From NCBI GenBank assembly GCA_026168455.1, contig CM047427.1, positions 58,047,249-58,111,248 on the forward strand: a DNA stretch of 64,000 nucleotides, read 5' to 3'. Both the position numbers and the translations under genes were made by a program. The first letter of the stretch is position 1; each line of letters opens with the position of its first letter. Of the stretch, positions 21,445-33,197 are shown piece by piece. The DNA is from Theocolax elegans (Eukaryota; Arthropoda; Insecta; Hymenoptera; Cerocephalidae). The notes below the pieces were generated by a model that was not told where the DNA came from, did no database searches, and worked only from the letters and a program-made list of their open reading frames with translations.

Positions 21445-22316
21445 TCATTCAAAAGCGCTATTCCAAAAGGAAATGATCTTTTCAATGTCCTCTGCCGCAA
21501 AATCTATTTTATGAAGAAAGAATTCCCCAAGGTGGGTTCTCCTTCTACTCATTAGGGCTGGACATTTGCAAATAATGTGCAGTGTTGCCTCATCCTCTAA
21601 TTTACATCTGCATGTTGGGCTTTCACTTAGTCCTATCATGTGTCTGTATTTAAGCAATGAGCCCTGGTTGGTTATTATCCCTGTCACTAACCTGGCATTT
21701 CTCTTGTTAATTTGGAGACTTTGGAAGACCAGTCTCCTATCATTTCACTACAGCCTGGTGTATTTGCCCAGGTCTTTTCATGTCTCTTGGCTATCCACTC
21801 TCGGGTTATTCTTGTGAATTCCGAGTTGCAGATACCCACTACTGGCTCTGGTCCGATGAACTTTTCCCTACTTGCATGTTTAGCAAGTTTGTCTGCCAAT
21901 TCGTTTCCCCTGATACCAGTATGACTTGGCACCCACAACAGGGTCACGGAGCGGAAACTGGCAAGTTCATTCAGAGCTTCATAACACTCCGTTACCAGCT
22001 GGGACCTGGTAGCGGGCGAGTCCAGGGCTTCGAGAACACTTCTACTGTCCGAGCATATATATAAATGCTCTTTGGACTTATAGGAGGCTGCCCAATGAGC
22101 ACAGTGGGTGATGGCCAGCAGTTCCGCCTGGTACACAGTAGCATGCATCCCTAATGGAAAGGTCTGCCCTTTTCCATCTCTCCTTCTGTACACACCAGCT
22201 CCTGAGCCCCCCACATTTTTAGAGCCATCTGTATACCAGACGTCCCCAGATGCAGGAAGTCGGGCCTTTTGGAATTTCCAGTCTTCCTTTGAGGAGAGAC
22301 TAATCCTGTTATCCAT
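21445..22316 (-). pseudogene. Retrotransposon RNase H domain and C-terminal zinc region
   Basis: RNase H hydrolyses the RNA of RNA-DNA hybrids. All four acidic positions are visible: VWYTDGSK, YQAELLAI, ICSDSRSV, and GIRGNELADKLA. The frame ends at 21687; the next frame (21687-21445) continues with CRCKLEDEATLHIICKCPAL, the Cys/His motif that commonly follows RNase H in these elements. The domain itself is intact; only the upstream frame and the 21687 junction are broken. Confidence 0.8.
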
Positions 22317-22858
22317 TTATATTTTTTGGTGAATACCACTACCTCTGTTTTGTCTGGGTTGACATTAAGTCCTGTGGACACACACCATTTCGCCACAAGG
22401 TGAATGGCCCGCTGAAGACGCTCCATGACGGCCTGCAAGAAGGGTCCACGCCCGATGATTAAAATATAATCAGCATAGCTCACAACTCGATGACCCCCCA
22501 CTGACAGCGCATCCAGCAGACCATCCACCACAAGACACCACAAAAAAGGTGACAGCACTCCTCCCTGTGGGCATCCTGAATTGACATTGCCTCTAATCAC
22601 AGTGTCATCTTTAGTTGTTTCCAGCAGCCGGTTACCCAGCATATGGCAGGTCCATTCAACAAGCATCCCAGGGATGCCATGTTCAGTCATAGCCAATCGG
22701 ATGACGTCCCGAGACGTATTATTGAAGGCCCCTTCTATGTCCATCGCAACCGCAACTGCAAATTCTCCACAATCCAGCTGCGATTGAATGAGTCTTTTTG
22801 CTCTGTGCAGAGCGGTCTCCGTTGAGTGACCTGCTCTGTAGGCATGTTGATTTCTATT
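22260..22858 (-). pseudogene. Retrotransposon reverse transcriptase core
   Basis: RT palm and fingers: AYRAGHSTETALHRAK, AMDIEGAFNNTS, GCPQGGVLSPFLWCLV, and the active-site box SYADYILI, then GLNVNPDKTEVVVF. The family has Y-A-D-D; here the second Asp is Tyr, a change expected to abolish polymerisation. It begins right at the palindrome-rich insert, where the preceding RT segment is missing. Confidence 0.75.
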
Positions 22859-22859
22859 C

Positions 22860-23095
22860 AGAGAATAGTTCGGTTACTACTACCGAACACGTTTGGTAAA
22901 GGCTATTAAGTAAATGCAACTTTATTTGTTCAGTAACCATTACCGAATTCTGTTCGGTACTACTTACTGCAACCAAATAGTTCGGTAGTAGTAACCGAAC
23001 TTTTTGGTAGAGTATACTTAACGGTCGTTCGGTAAATGCTACTTTTCACCATTCGGTTATCGATACTTTTTTTTCTCTCAGTGTAGTAACATGAA
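22860..23095. mobile_element. MITE-like palindrome-rich insert in the retrotransposon
   Basis: Interrupts the ORF2 reading between endonuclease and RT. Perfect inverted repeats of 22 bp lie at 22867-22888 and 22980-23001, and each arm is itself nearly palindromic (GTTCGGT...ACCGAAC). The hexamer TTCGGT or its complement recurs across the insert. The right end reads CTCTCAGTGTA, matching the CACTGAG terminus and TA flank of the element at 45606-46673. The left terminus is degenerate. Confidence 0.55.
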
Positions 23096-23246
23096 TTTTC
23101 TCTCATGCGATTTTATGATATAAACACAGACAAAAGCAATTTGCTTAACCAGCGCACAAATTTGAATTTAGTGCATAAATTTAGTCAAGTTGGAAAGCCT
23201 TCTTGTCGCGACAGACCCCCTCCTAAACTCGCGCGAACAGACCTTT

Positions 23247-24040
23247 CTAGCGGCCCTGGCACAATGACACCCTGGCGCGCTGACACTGACTCCCAATTTC
23301 CACTAGCGGCCCACACTCAACTTCCATGGCTATTTGAGCATGGTCCGACAGCGTAGGTTCATCAGTGACGCTCCAGTTTTTAATTCTGCTTGATAGGGCA
23401 GAGGAACATAACGAAATGTCAATGACCTCCGCCCTTACTGCATTTTGGAAGGTAGGTTTATTTCGGGTATTGAGAATGTCCAGCTCCGTAGTGATGAGAT
23501 AATCCAATAGTGTGGCCCATAATTCATGATGCGCATTTGCATCACAACCTATTAAGACTAGCCAATTTTGTTCCTGACAGTGGTTGATCAATCTAACAAC
23601 CTCTTTCGGTGGGACATTGGTATCTTCGTATGGAAAGTAGGCTGAGGCAATGATAAGCCTGCCTATTTCTCTGACATTGATAGACACGACCATTAGGTCA
23701 CCTGTTCAAAGATCCCAGAGAGGGACGGCATTTAGTCCTTTAATGACAATTCCTGCTCTTGGTTTCACTGCATTCGGATCTCTGAAGCATTATAAGCTAC
23801 CTAGATCTTTAACAGCCCCTTTCACAGTCCAAGGTTCTTGGATTAGTGAAAGGCCTGTGTGCACCTTAGCCATACTCCTCTGCATTATTGCAGAGGCGCC
23901 TTTGCTATGGTGCAAGTTAATTTGGGTTATTGACAGATTTGGAGGAGCCAATTATGTGCTCTCCACCTCCATCTCAACCGCACCCCCCCCCCAGCAGATC
24001 TTTCTGGGTCACCTTAAAGACGACTCTGCCCAGATTCAGC
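23247..24040 (-). pseudogene. Retrotransposon endonuclease domain
   Basis: Endonuclease motifs are INLHHSKGASAIMQ, SLIQEPW, IASAYFPYED, LIGCDANAHHELW and PTLSDHAQI. An in-frame TGA near 23704 splits the domain into two readings that are otherwise continuous. ORF2 appears to start close to the end of the ORF1 tail. Confidence 0.75.
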
Positions 24041-24288
24041 TAGGGTTTGAAATCAAGGGCTTTTAGTGCCCTGACCTGAGACTCGGGCAGCATGAAGATG
24101 CGGAGGTAGCTGTCCTTCCTCTCCTGGCTTCCCGAGTCTTCCGAGAGGTTGATCGCTCTCCAACATGATGTTTTCAGGGTGGAATTGAACTCCTCCAAAC
24201 GCCGCAGCACTGTAGCCGGCTCCTCCTTTGGCTTGGAGAGCCACACTACCGCCTTCAGCATTTTCTGGAGGAGCTCAGCCCCACCCAC
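24040..24288 (-). pseudogene. Retrotransposon ORF1 C-terminal tail
   Basis: Reads LRIFMLPESQVRALKALDFKP and upstream KPKEEPATVLRRLEEF, resembling the ORF1-associated DUF4780 region of insect retrotransposons. The rest of ORF1 is absent because the element is 5'-truncated near 24300. Confidence 0.5.
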
Positions 24289-24300
24289 TTTTGTTTTTAA

Positions 24301-24851
24301 CCCTATTAATATATTTTTTAAATTTTATATTTGCTTAATTTGAAATAAAAATAGAGTAAGAATGTAAGTTTTAAATTAAATTATTGTCATTAATTTACCA
24401 AAATTTTAATTTTAAAGTAACATTCCTTAAAAAATTTTATGATGAAGTGTTTGTTTAAGACTTTTCTTTGGTTGAACTATTGAGAAAAAACTAGGCCACA
24501 TTTGGGAATGTTTTGGGATGCGTAAGTACAACTTTTTAAGATTTATGCCAACCAAAAAAAGTTTTTATAAACACTTCAACGTAACAATTTTTAGGTACAT
24601 AACTTTAAAATTAAAATTTAGCAGGTTGATGAAAAGTATAATTCCTTTTTTTCGTTTTAATCAATTTAGACGCATGGATCTGATTTTGCAATAATTAGGA
24701 TTTAGAATTAAATATCAATTCCAATTACTAAGGACTTACATGTAACATCCTAAAATTTCTCAAGGAAGAAAATGAGTTACAATACGTTAAAATCGATTGA
24801 AAAGCAAAAAAGATTCTTTTGTAAATATTCACCTTCTATGTTGTATGTCTT
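24301..24851. other. AT-rich, no recognisable feature
   Basis: Low-complexity AT-rich sequence between the retrotransposon and the foldback repeat; no gene or repeat seen. Confidence 0.5.
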
Positions 24852-25210
24852 TTCCAGTAGGTACCGATTTTTCGAGGGATAATCCAAGTAGGTAATAAAT
24901 TATGAAACCATGTTTAAAAAAGTAGCGTACGACATTTCGTCTGCTAGGTTTTGCAGACCTCTTGTGGTACACACTTATCTGGAAGCGCCCGAATTTCACA
25001 TTACTCGCAGACTAGAGTTGAGTCAAGTGGTCAATTTGACTCAACTCTAGTCTACGAGTAATGTGAAATTCGCGCGCTTCCAGATAAGTGTGTACCAGAA
25101 GAGGTGTGCAAAACCTGGCAGACGAAACGTTATATGTTACTTTTTTAAACATGGTTGTGTAATTTACTACCTACCTAGCTTATTCCTCAAAAAATCGTTA
25201 CCTACTGGAA
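24852..25210. repeat. Foldback (long inverted repeat)
   Basis: Arms of about 175 bp, 24852-25027 and 25033-25210, are imperfect reverse complements. Both contain the block GGAAGCGC(C)CGAATTTCACATT or its complement, and the centre is GAGTCAAGTGGTCAATTTGACTC. The outer ends are TTCCAGTAGG and CCTACTGGAA. Probably a non-autonomous foldback or MITE; no transposase is present. Confidence 0.85.
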
Positions 25211-25214
25211 AAAA

Positions 25215-26355
25215 TAGATTCTTATTATTTTTGAAGATGTACTTAAATTACGAATCTCAGCGCAGCGACTGTATCTATTGGTTTAAATAGAATATTTTTG
25301 GTTCTATTGTAGTTGTAAATATAATAAATCTTAGTTGTACTATTTAAAAATTAATTTGTAAATGAAACGTTTCAAATAATTTGAAATAATATTATATATT
25401 GTTCGGGAACTAATGCTACACTTGCTAGTGCAAAGATATATCAAACAAAAATGCATTATTTTATTATTTTATTAAATTTAACAATTTACTAACTTGTGAT
25501 TTAAGAAAATGTTCTATGTAATCATTAATACAAATGTTAATTGAAAATTATGGTTGTTGAATACATTAGAAATGTATTCGTAATGTAATACTAAAAATTA
25601 CATTTTAAATATTAGAGATCATATTGTGATTATTATATAATCCATTATAATAAATAATGAAATTTGAATATTTAAATATCAATGTGTAATTATAAATTGT
25701 AACGTCTCAAACAGCTGTCTCAATAAAAAGTCAATAAAAAGTTTATTCCAAAAACTTTTTCACAACTTTACTTATAATTACTGGTTATATATTTTTAAGT
25801 ACATTTATAAAAAATTAATGCAAATACAGGAGATATTACTAAAAAATTGAAATCTTTATTAATTTTTTTAATTAAGAATGTGTCGACTTTTTCAAAAAAA
25901 ACTCTCTGTAAGACTTTTCTAATTGCTTCGAATAGTACGTGTAAATTATTTCAAAATTTTGTATTACTAAACGATTGTGGTATTTGCGCAGCTGCAAAGA
26001 TTAATTTTACACTTAATCATTACCAACGAAAAGCGATAATTAATTAATAATTTATATAAAGTTAATTATTTTCAAACAATCGCTCTGTAACGGTATTCTA
26101 TTCGCTTTCAACATTATCTGTGATTTTTTTCAATTTTTTAATCTTAGTTTTTCAAATTTTAGGGTTTTTAGAGGTAGGGCCCTGCAATTTGGGTATCACT
26201 ACATCTCCTTTAAATATGTTTATTTACAATGTTCAACGTACTGAAATTTAGTAATAGATTTATTAATCATTAGATCATTTAACTACAAGACAAGAAATTC
26301 ATTTTGAACACTCGAAAAATTTTTTTTTGTAGATGAAGTAAATTTGAGTACTTGA
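25215..26355. other. AT-rich, no recognisable feature
   Basis: Long AT-rich non-coding stretch. A 66-codon open frame at 25847-26047 has no recognisable motif. Confidence 0.45.
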
Positions 26356-26359
26356 AAAG

Positions 26360-27095
26360 TGTTACGAGTGAAGGGTTAGTGTTTCCGAATTCTAGTGGGT
26401 AACCGTTGGCTCACTCGGACGTAACCTAGTGAGTTTAGGCGAAGGAGGATTGGGATGAATGAATTGTAGGACTCAGATGTAATTTGAATGCTAGGTTTAT
26501 TCGATACTTTAGGCACGAAAGAGAGATGCTAGGTTACTAGGTGCAATGACGAGTTCTGTCGATTTTCGATGGGTTGGTTGGCGTATTGGCTAGTTGGTTG
26601 GCTGATTAGGTGCTTAACGGTTGAAGATGATCAAATGATTGGATGACGATTGTTGTGGATCGACGGTCACGCTGGAGCCTCCGTGTTAATGGGAGTGAGA
26701 CTCTGTCCCAAAACTAGGGAGGAATCGTTTCTTTGTTGGTCGTCTGACTGAGAGTGGCAAGAGAGACCTCCGCTGGCGAATCAACCCTTCTTATAGCCTC
26801 GTTGTGTGACATCCTCTCTTTCGATAATTATTGGTGGGAGCTTAATTTCTACGTATTGCACCTAGTGCCTATGTGAATTGTGTAAATGTGTAGATATGAT
26901 TTTTCGCGGGTGCTGACGCTGAGAGTCAGCGCTTCTTCGCGAGAACGCTCGAGAACTAGCGTGAACGGATGTAACAGATCATATTACGCGTCGTGTCTTA
27001 ACTCCAGAATGCTTTCTTATTCTATTTTATATTTTGCACAGTTATAAAACTAATTATCTACTAATATAATAATCAATATGTCGCCACTCGTAACA
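26360..27095 (-). repeat. Solo LTR with 4-bp target-site duplication
   Basis: A 736-bp segment with perfect 11-bp terminal inverted repeats TGTTACGAGTG / CACTCGTAACA, flanked on both sides by AAAG (26356-26359 and 27096-27099). On the minus strand there is a TATA-like GCTATAAGAAGG and a downstream AATAAA (in TCGAATAAACC), so I infer minus orientation. No internal region or second copy is present, as expected after LTR-LTR recombination. Confidence 0.75.
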
Positions 27096-27099
27096 AAAG

Positions 27100-28518
27100 T
27101 ATTCTTTTTAAATAACATAAACATTTCTTCTTATGAAAGTAAATTATTTTCAAAACAACTTTCTATTCAAAAAGAAGTTTTTTTTTTTGGCATTAAGCTG
27201 TATATGTAAATTAATTTTTCATATACAAAGAATTCTTTTTAAACATTTAAAGATTTCTTTCTTGTAGATAAAGTTATTCGTTTAAATCAATTTTCCAAAT
27301 ACAAAGAATTCTTTTTAAGCAATTTAAATAGTATTATTAAGCGGACATTCAAGAATTAAATAAAGACTTTTATAAATTTTTTAAAGAATTCTTTTTATAA
27401 AAAGAGTAGTGTACAGATACTAAAAGAATTCTTTTTTATTTCTTATAAAATTCTATGTACTTATTGGATTTGGTTTCTTAAAAGTGATAACTCCTAGAGG
27501 TTTGAAAATTTTTTGTGTATAGTTTTAATATGGTACTTTAACATACATTAATTCAAAAAATTTTTATACGATGGTTTTTTTCAAGAATTTTAAAATTTTT
27601 GACGAATTACTCATATATGTAAAAATATCCGCCATATTAGATTTGCTATTCTAAATTTTATAATTCTGACGCCAGAATCGTAATCAGCAACACTTAATTA
27701 AAGTAAATAAATAAATATTATCTTCTGCTCGGCAATGTTATATGATCAACCGTACTGCTTTATTAATTTTTGCATTGCAATTAAACGCTTGATTACATCT
27801 TAATAATTTATATTACAAATTACAGAATTACAAAGAAACAACGTAGTTAATTATTTTTCTCACTTATCCACAGCAAAAAGTAAAAATTAATTAATAGAAT
27901 CTTAAAAATTTGTTATAAAGCTATGTATGTGCAAAGTAAGGAAACATTTATGTAAATTAAAATGTGTAACTAAAGGTTCTATAACAATTGAAATTTACAA
28001 TTTAGTTATAAATTATAGAGTAATAGAAACCTTTTATTTATTACATATGCGAACATATGTATTACAATTAAAATTGGTAAAATGAATTTTTACTTCGAAA
28101 ATTTATTTTATTAATTTATGTGTAATAAACTTTATAATGTAATATCATAAAAAGAAAAATTATTTTCGTTACATATCTACGGATGTTAACTTAAATTATT
28201 TTAATTTATTTTAATCTTTAAAATTAAAATAAGTATTAATAAAGCAACAAAATTTTTGCATATTTTTAAGTTTATAAAATTGAATATTAGAATAAAATGA
28301 ATCCATCTGTATTGAAAAAAATTAAGATTGTTTTACTAAGTAATACAAAAAAGATTGTAAGTATTTGTACGTAATGCGCGATAATCGTAATGAAGATTTG
28401 AAGAAATTGTGAAAATTAATAAATATTTTATTTTCAATAGAAACGTTTTTATTTTATTTTGAACCTGTGAAAAAATCTAGTAACATAACATTAATATTTT
28501 TTTAATATTATCAAGTAA
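27100..28518. other. AT-rich with recurring AAAGAATTCTTTTT motifs
   Basis: From 27100 to about 27480 the palindromic motif AAAGAATTCTTTTT or close variants occurs repeatedly, together with AAGCGGACATTC. The same motifs recur at 45.1-45.6 kb and 46.7-47.9 kb, so this is probably a decayed member of that repeat family. From 27480 to 28518 nothing is recognisable. Confidence 0.5.
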
Positions 28519-28700
28519 GAATTATTCGTTAACGAGATGTCGGATACAAGTAACAATCTATACCTTTCAATTAAAAAATTATATAAAAAATATTGAATTA
28601 AAAATATAAAAAAATTCATATAAGTAGCTTAAAAAAGAAAAGGGAGCGAATCTATCGTTTTGAGTTCTTAAGAAAAATTGTAATAATTATTATTTATAAT

Positions 28701-29822
28701 TGTAACGGGGTGGGTACTGGGGATATGTAAGGCCCACGGTTAGGCCCAATCTGTCCCAACTTACCAACCTTAAGTGTGCAGTCCCACGATGCGGCCGGGA
28801 ATCCCTTTGATTCCCGTGCAATGCCGTTAACAACGTCAAACACTCCGTTTGACTTATATACCGTGTGTTGGGCCCTATGCCCAAAATTGCCAACTAGGAT
28901 AAACACCGGAGAGGGCGGTATTCGTACGATAGGACGTTAACCGGTAAAATATTATCAACAAGTGATATTATTGTTAATCGGTGAGAAAGATTGTCTCGCC
29001 GAGTGAATTTATTAAATTAACAAATAAATATTAATAAATAAACAATAAATGAACTTTAACAATTTACGGGGAGTCGTACCGATGACTACCCCCGAGGTCA
29101 GCGCGAAAAGAATCGGTTAAAATCTATTTAACAGTCGATTACGAGCAACCGATCCGGATATGATCGGCTGCTTAACCTGATGGCATACGTCACACCGTGT
29201 GACGTATGAATCACTGACGTAGAGAGCTTTTACGTAGAAGCTTACTACGTCACGCGCGCCTTCTCTCGTGAAGTGGTTCCCGCGAACCACCGACCTTTCT
29301 ATCCGTGCGGGTATTGTCACGAGAGGGGGGAAAGGAGGAACGCTTCCTCACCTGGACCGTACCAGGTAAATCGGGACGCGAAATATTCAGTAGACACGCG
29401 GGTCTAAATGTGGTGCACCACTTACCGCGTATCTGAATATCTCGCTTCGGCGGGAAAAGGCTGTGCTACTGAGAGAGAGCTCGTCCTCGTATACGTCTCT
29501 CTCTCTCTCTCCAACGGTCGAGAAGGTGGGATTCGCCGAGCCTCCTTTTCTCACTGTCTGTGAGAGGTGCTGCTGCACCCGTCGACGTGGAGGTTGGTGG
29601 GGAGAAGCTGCTCACACCCACACACAACGCACAACAGTTCTTTTTCTCTTTCGTCCCGAAAAAAACAATCACCGGTCACCAACACCGTGTTGTTGTCGAT
29701 CGCGCGCGAACTCTCCACCGATACTCTCTTGCGCACGATTCTCGCGCGCGTTCCCTGCGCGCGCCGCGCTGTATCTCCTCTTTCGCGTTGCTTACCTGAT
29801 CGGTAACTCGCTTACCGTTACA
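28701..29822 (-). repeat. Gypsy LTR A (original 3' LTR)
   Basis: 1122 bp, termini TGTAACGG...CCGTTACA. It shares every indel state that I compared with LTR C (for example CAAGTGATATT and GTTAAAATC) and differs there from LTR B. Several open frames on both strands inside it are repeated in each LTR and are not genes. Confidence 0.9.
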
Positions 29823-30061
29823 CCCCCCTTCCAGATTCCACATACTCTGTATGTGGACTCTGTTCCTCAAGGAACGGGAAAGAGGGTTAACAAGTTACTC
29901 TTGATCAGGTTTATCAGGACGCGAGGAAACTGATCCAGACGTTTGATCTCCTTGCAGCGGCAGAGCGGACACCTAGGTTCGTCAGAACTTCCCGTTCCGC
30001 TCGATGAAGGCAGGGGCTACAGGTTAATCTGTATTCAAAGGCAGCCTCTTTGAAGGCCGCC

Positions 30062-31618
30062 TCAGCCTTCGGCCGCTGCTGGCGCTTTACGTCCGCTTCG
30101 GTCGTGAGCCTGGAGGACGCCTTCGTCCTCGTCTCGGAGGAACCGGTTCAGAATCTGCATTGGCAGACCGCGGGACCTATCTAAAGACGTACGCGACGTC
30201 TTGCGCGGATTACACCGAGTTCCCTCGCCAGGGGACTCGCTCGTATTATTCTCCCTCGCAGGGGAGTATTCGCTCGCTACAGGTGGGTCGCACTTCACCT
30301 GTTGATCCCTCGGCGGTTGAGGTTGCTCACGTTGATCTTCATCGTTTGGTTCAGCATCATCTTCGGGGACGTATCTCTTCAGATGCTCTATATGAGATAC
30401 CTCTTGGCCCCCTTGATCATCTTGTATAACGTAGGTATTCATGCCTTTCCTACTGATGATCAGATATGGCCCTGTATATTTCGGAGCAAGCTTAGCCGAG
30501 ATACCTTGTGCGCTGGACGAGAGGATCCGGTTGCGTTTCCACACCAGATCTCCTACCTCGAATTCCGCTGGCCTTCGTCGTGAGTTGAAGATTTCGGCTT
30601 GCCGGGCCTTACTGGCAGCCGACTGACGACTTGCGTTCTCGTGCAGTCTTGGCAACTGTTTGATTTTGTCGTTCCAATCCTGCAGGCGACGGAACTCAAA
30701 CTGTTGCTGGGCAAGCCGGTCTTGCTCTCGACGAGCTGTACTAGGCGCCTCGGGTTGGCGACCATAGTTCAGCATAGCCGGGCTCCATCCAGTAGAACTT
30801 TGCACCGCTGTGTTTAGTGCAAAGACTAACTCTGGCAGCTTGTCGTCCCAGTCGCTATGCTTATCCTGGATATACGACGCCACCATTGTCTTAAGGGTCC
30901 GATTGGCCCTCTCGACAGGATTGGCCTGTGCGTGGTAAGGGGGTGTCGTCGAATGATACACTCCCTTAGATTCAAGGTATTCGTCTACGAGTTTATTTTT
31001 AAACTCGGTCCCGTTGTCCGAATGAAATACTTCCGGGGTGCCGAACCGGTTAATCACTCGTTCGTGAAGCTCGCAGACTATCGTCTTCGCGTTAGCTTTT
31101 CTTATCGGGATTGCTTCAATCCAGCGCGTGAATAAATCCTGGAATACTAGGATGTATTCGTATCCTCGGCTAGAGCGTGGAAGCGGGCCAGTGATATCTC
31201 CTGCTACCACCTGCCATGGTCTGTCCGATTGACGGTGACCCATTAACCCTGAGGGAGCACGTTGCTCGACCTTACATTGCTGGCACACTTGACATCGCCT
31301 GACGTAATCCGCAACTTCTGCGTAAAACCGTGGCCAATAATAGTTTTGGGCCACGCGGGCGAATGTCTTTTCCCTTCCGAGATGGCCAGCTGAGGGGTCA
31401 TCGTGACACTCTCTCAGAATAGAGTGTCGATTCTCTACGGGTACGACCAGCTTCCATGCTTGCTCATCATCCATCACTTCCTCTAACTCCTTGTCGGGGC
31501 GATAGATGTATAGATTTCCTCCAACTATTTTCCAGTCGGGGAAATCACGGGGTCTGTCGGAAACGTTCTTGATCCAGTCTAGGTACCAAGGATCTTCAGT
31601 AGTTTGAGCCCACGACAT
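30062..31618 (-). pseudogene. Gypsy integrase, extra copy (unit 1)
   Basis: An uninterrupted 518-codon frame of the integrase region. It has the HHCC zinc domain (HLGREKTFARV, CQVCQQC), the catalytic triad in AGDITGPLPR, FHSDNGTEF and PVERANRT, and a chromodomain-like C-terminal part (KLAPKYTGPYLIISRKG). It is cut off from RT by the duplication junction at 31618-31632. About 71 bp present in unit 2 are missing here, which shifts the last ~35 codons into another frame. Confidence 0.85.
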
Positions 31619-31809
31619 TGCTGCTACTGTAGGAATTATTCGTTAACGAGATGTCGGATACAGTAACAATCTATACCTTTCAATTAAAAAATATATAAAA
31701 AATTTGAATTAAAAATATAAAAAAATTCATATAAGTAGCTTAAAAAAGAAAAGGGAGCGAATCTATCGTTTTGAGTTCTTAAGAAAATTGTAATAATTAT
31801 TATTTATAT

Positions 31810-32932
31810 TGTAACGGGGTGGGTACTGGGGATATGTAAGGCCCACGGTTAGGCCCAATCTGTCCCAACTTACCAACCTTAAGTGTGCAGTCCCACGATG
31901 CGGCCGGGAATCCCTTTGATTCCCGTGCAATGCCGTTAACAACGTCAAACACTCCGTTTGACTTATATACCGTGTGTTGGGCCCTATGCCCAAAATTGCC
32001 AACTAGGATAAACACCGGAGAGGGCGGTATTCGTAGGATAGGACGTTAACCGGTAAAATACTATCAACAAGTCGATATTATTGTTAATCGGTGAGAAAGA
32101 TTGTCTCGCCGAGTGCAATTTATTAAATTAACAAATAAATATTAATAAATAAACAATAAATGAACTTTAACAATTTACGGGGAGTCGTACCGATGACTAC
32201 CCCCGAGGTCAGCGCGAAAAGAATCGGTTAAATCTATTTAACAGTCGATTACGAGCAACCGATCCGGATATGATCGGCTGCTTAACCTGATGGCATACGT
32301 CACACCGTGTGACGTATGAATCACTGACGTAGAGAGCTTTTACGTAGAAGCTTACTACGTCACGCGCGCCTTCTCTCGTGAAGTGGTTCCCGCGAACCAC
32401 CGACCTTTCTATCCGTGCGGGTATTGTCACGAGAGGGGGGAAAGGAGGAACGCTTCCTCACCTGGACCGTACCAGGTAAATCGGGACGCGAAATATTCAG
32501 TAGACACGCGGGTCTAAATGTGGTGCACCACTTACCGCGTATCTGAATATCTCGCTTCGGCGGGAAAAGGCTGTGCTACTGAGAGAGAGCTCGTCCTCGT
32601 ATACGTCTCTCTCTCTCTCTCCAACGGTCGAGAAGGTGGGATTCGCCGAGCCTCCTTTTCTCACTGTCTGTGAGAGGTGCTGCTGCACCCGTCGACGTGG
32701 AGGTTGGTGGGGAGAAGCTGCTCACACCCACACACAACGCACAACAGTTCTTTTTCTCTTTCGTCCCGAAAAAAACAATCACCGGTCACCAACACCGTGT
32801 TGTTGTCGATCGCGCGCGAACTCTCCACCGATACTCTCTTGCGCACGATTCTCGCGCGCGTTCCCTGCGCGCGCCGCGCTGTATCTCCTCTTTCGCGTTG
32901 CTTACCTGATCGGTAACTCGCTTACCGTTACA
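31810..32932 (-). repeat. Gypsy LTR B (inner LTR)
   Basis: 1123 bp. It carries private differences from LTRs A and C: GTAGGATAGG for GTACGATAGG, CAAGTCGATATT for CAAGTGATATT, GAGTGCAATTT for GAGTGAATTT, and a shortened A-run. These are mostly single-base indels. Confidence 0.9.
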
Positions 32933-32942
32933 CCCCCCTTCC
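32933..32942 (-). promoter_or_regulatory. Gypsy polypurine tract
   Basis: In element orientation GGAAGGGGGG directly precedes the TGTAACGG start of LTR B; the same tract precedes LTR A at 29823-29832. It primes plus-strand DNA synthesis. Confidence 0.8.
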
Positions 32943-33197
32943 AGATTCCACATACTCTGTATGTGGACTCTGTTCCTCAAGGAACGGGAAAGAGGGTTAA
33001 CAAGTTACTCTTGATCAGGTTTATCAGGACGCGAGGAAACTGATCCAGACGCTTGATCTCCTTGCAGCGGCAGAGCGGACACCTAGGTTCGTCAGAACCT
33101 TCCCGTTCCGCTCGATGAAGGCAGGGGCTACAGGTTAATCTGTATTCAAAGGCAGCCTCTTTGAAGGCCGCCTCAGCCTTCGGCCGCTGCTGGCGCT

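Larger units (their letters stand above)
21350..24300 (-). mobile_element. Non-LTR retrotransposon with RNase H (I/LOA-like), 5'-truncated
   Basis: Right to left: tail of ORF1, endonuclease, a palindrome-rich insert, the core of RT, RNase H, and a short 3' UTR (21350-21444). An RNase H after RT is found in the I, LOA and some R1-like clades. The element has several stops and shifts and lacks the part of ORF2 between endonuclease and RT. Confidence 0.8.
28519..31632. repeat. Tandem duplication, unit 1 (flank + LTR + Gypsy integrase)
   Basis: This ~3.11-kb unit holds 182 bp of flanking DNA, LTR A and the last third of the Gypsy internal region. It recurs immediately at 31633. The junction GCTGCTACTGTAG/GAATTATTCG shows integrase sequence joined to the flank. 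See unit 2. Confidence 0.85.

Noticed and set aside
29463..29933. Open frames of 60-156 codons on both strands inside each Gypsy LTR (repeated at 32573 and 40418)
   Set aside because: They are copied with the LTR, overlap on both strands, are rich in CT-repeat translation, and have no family motif; the third copy changes its C-terminus where the LTR ends.
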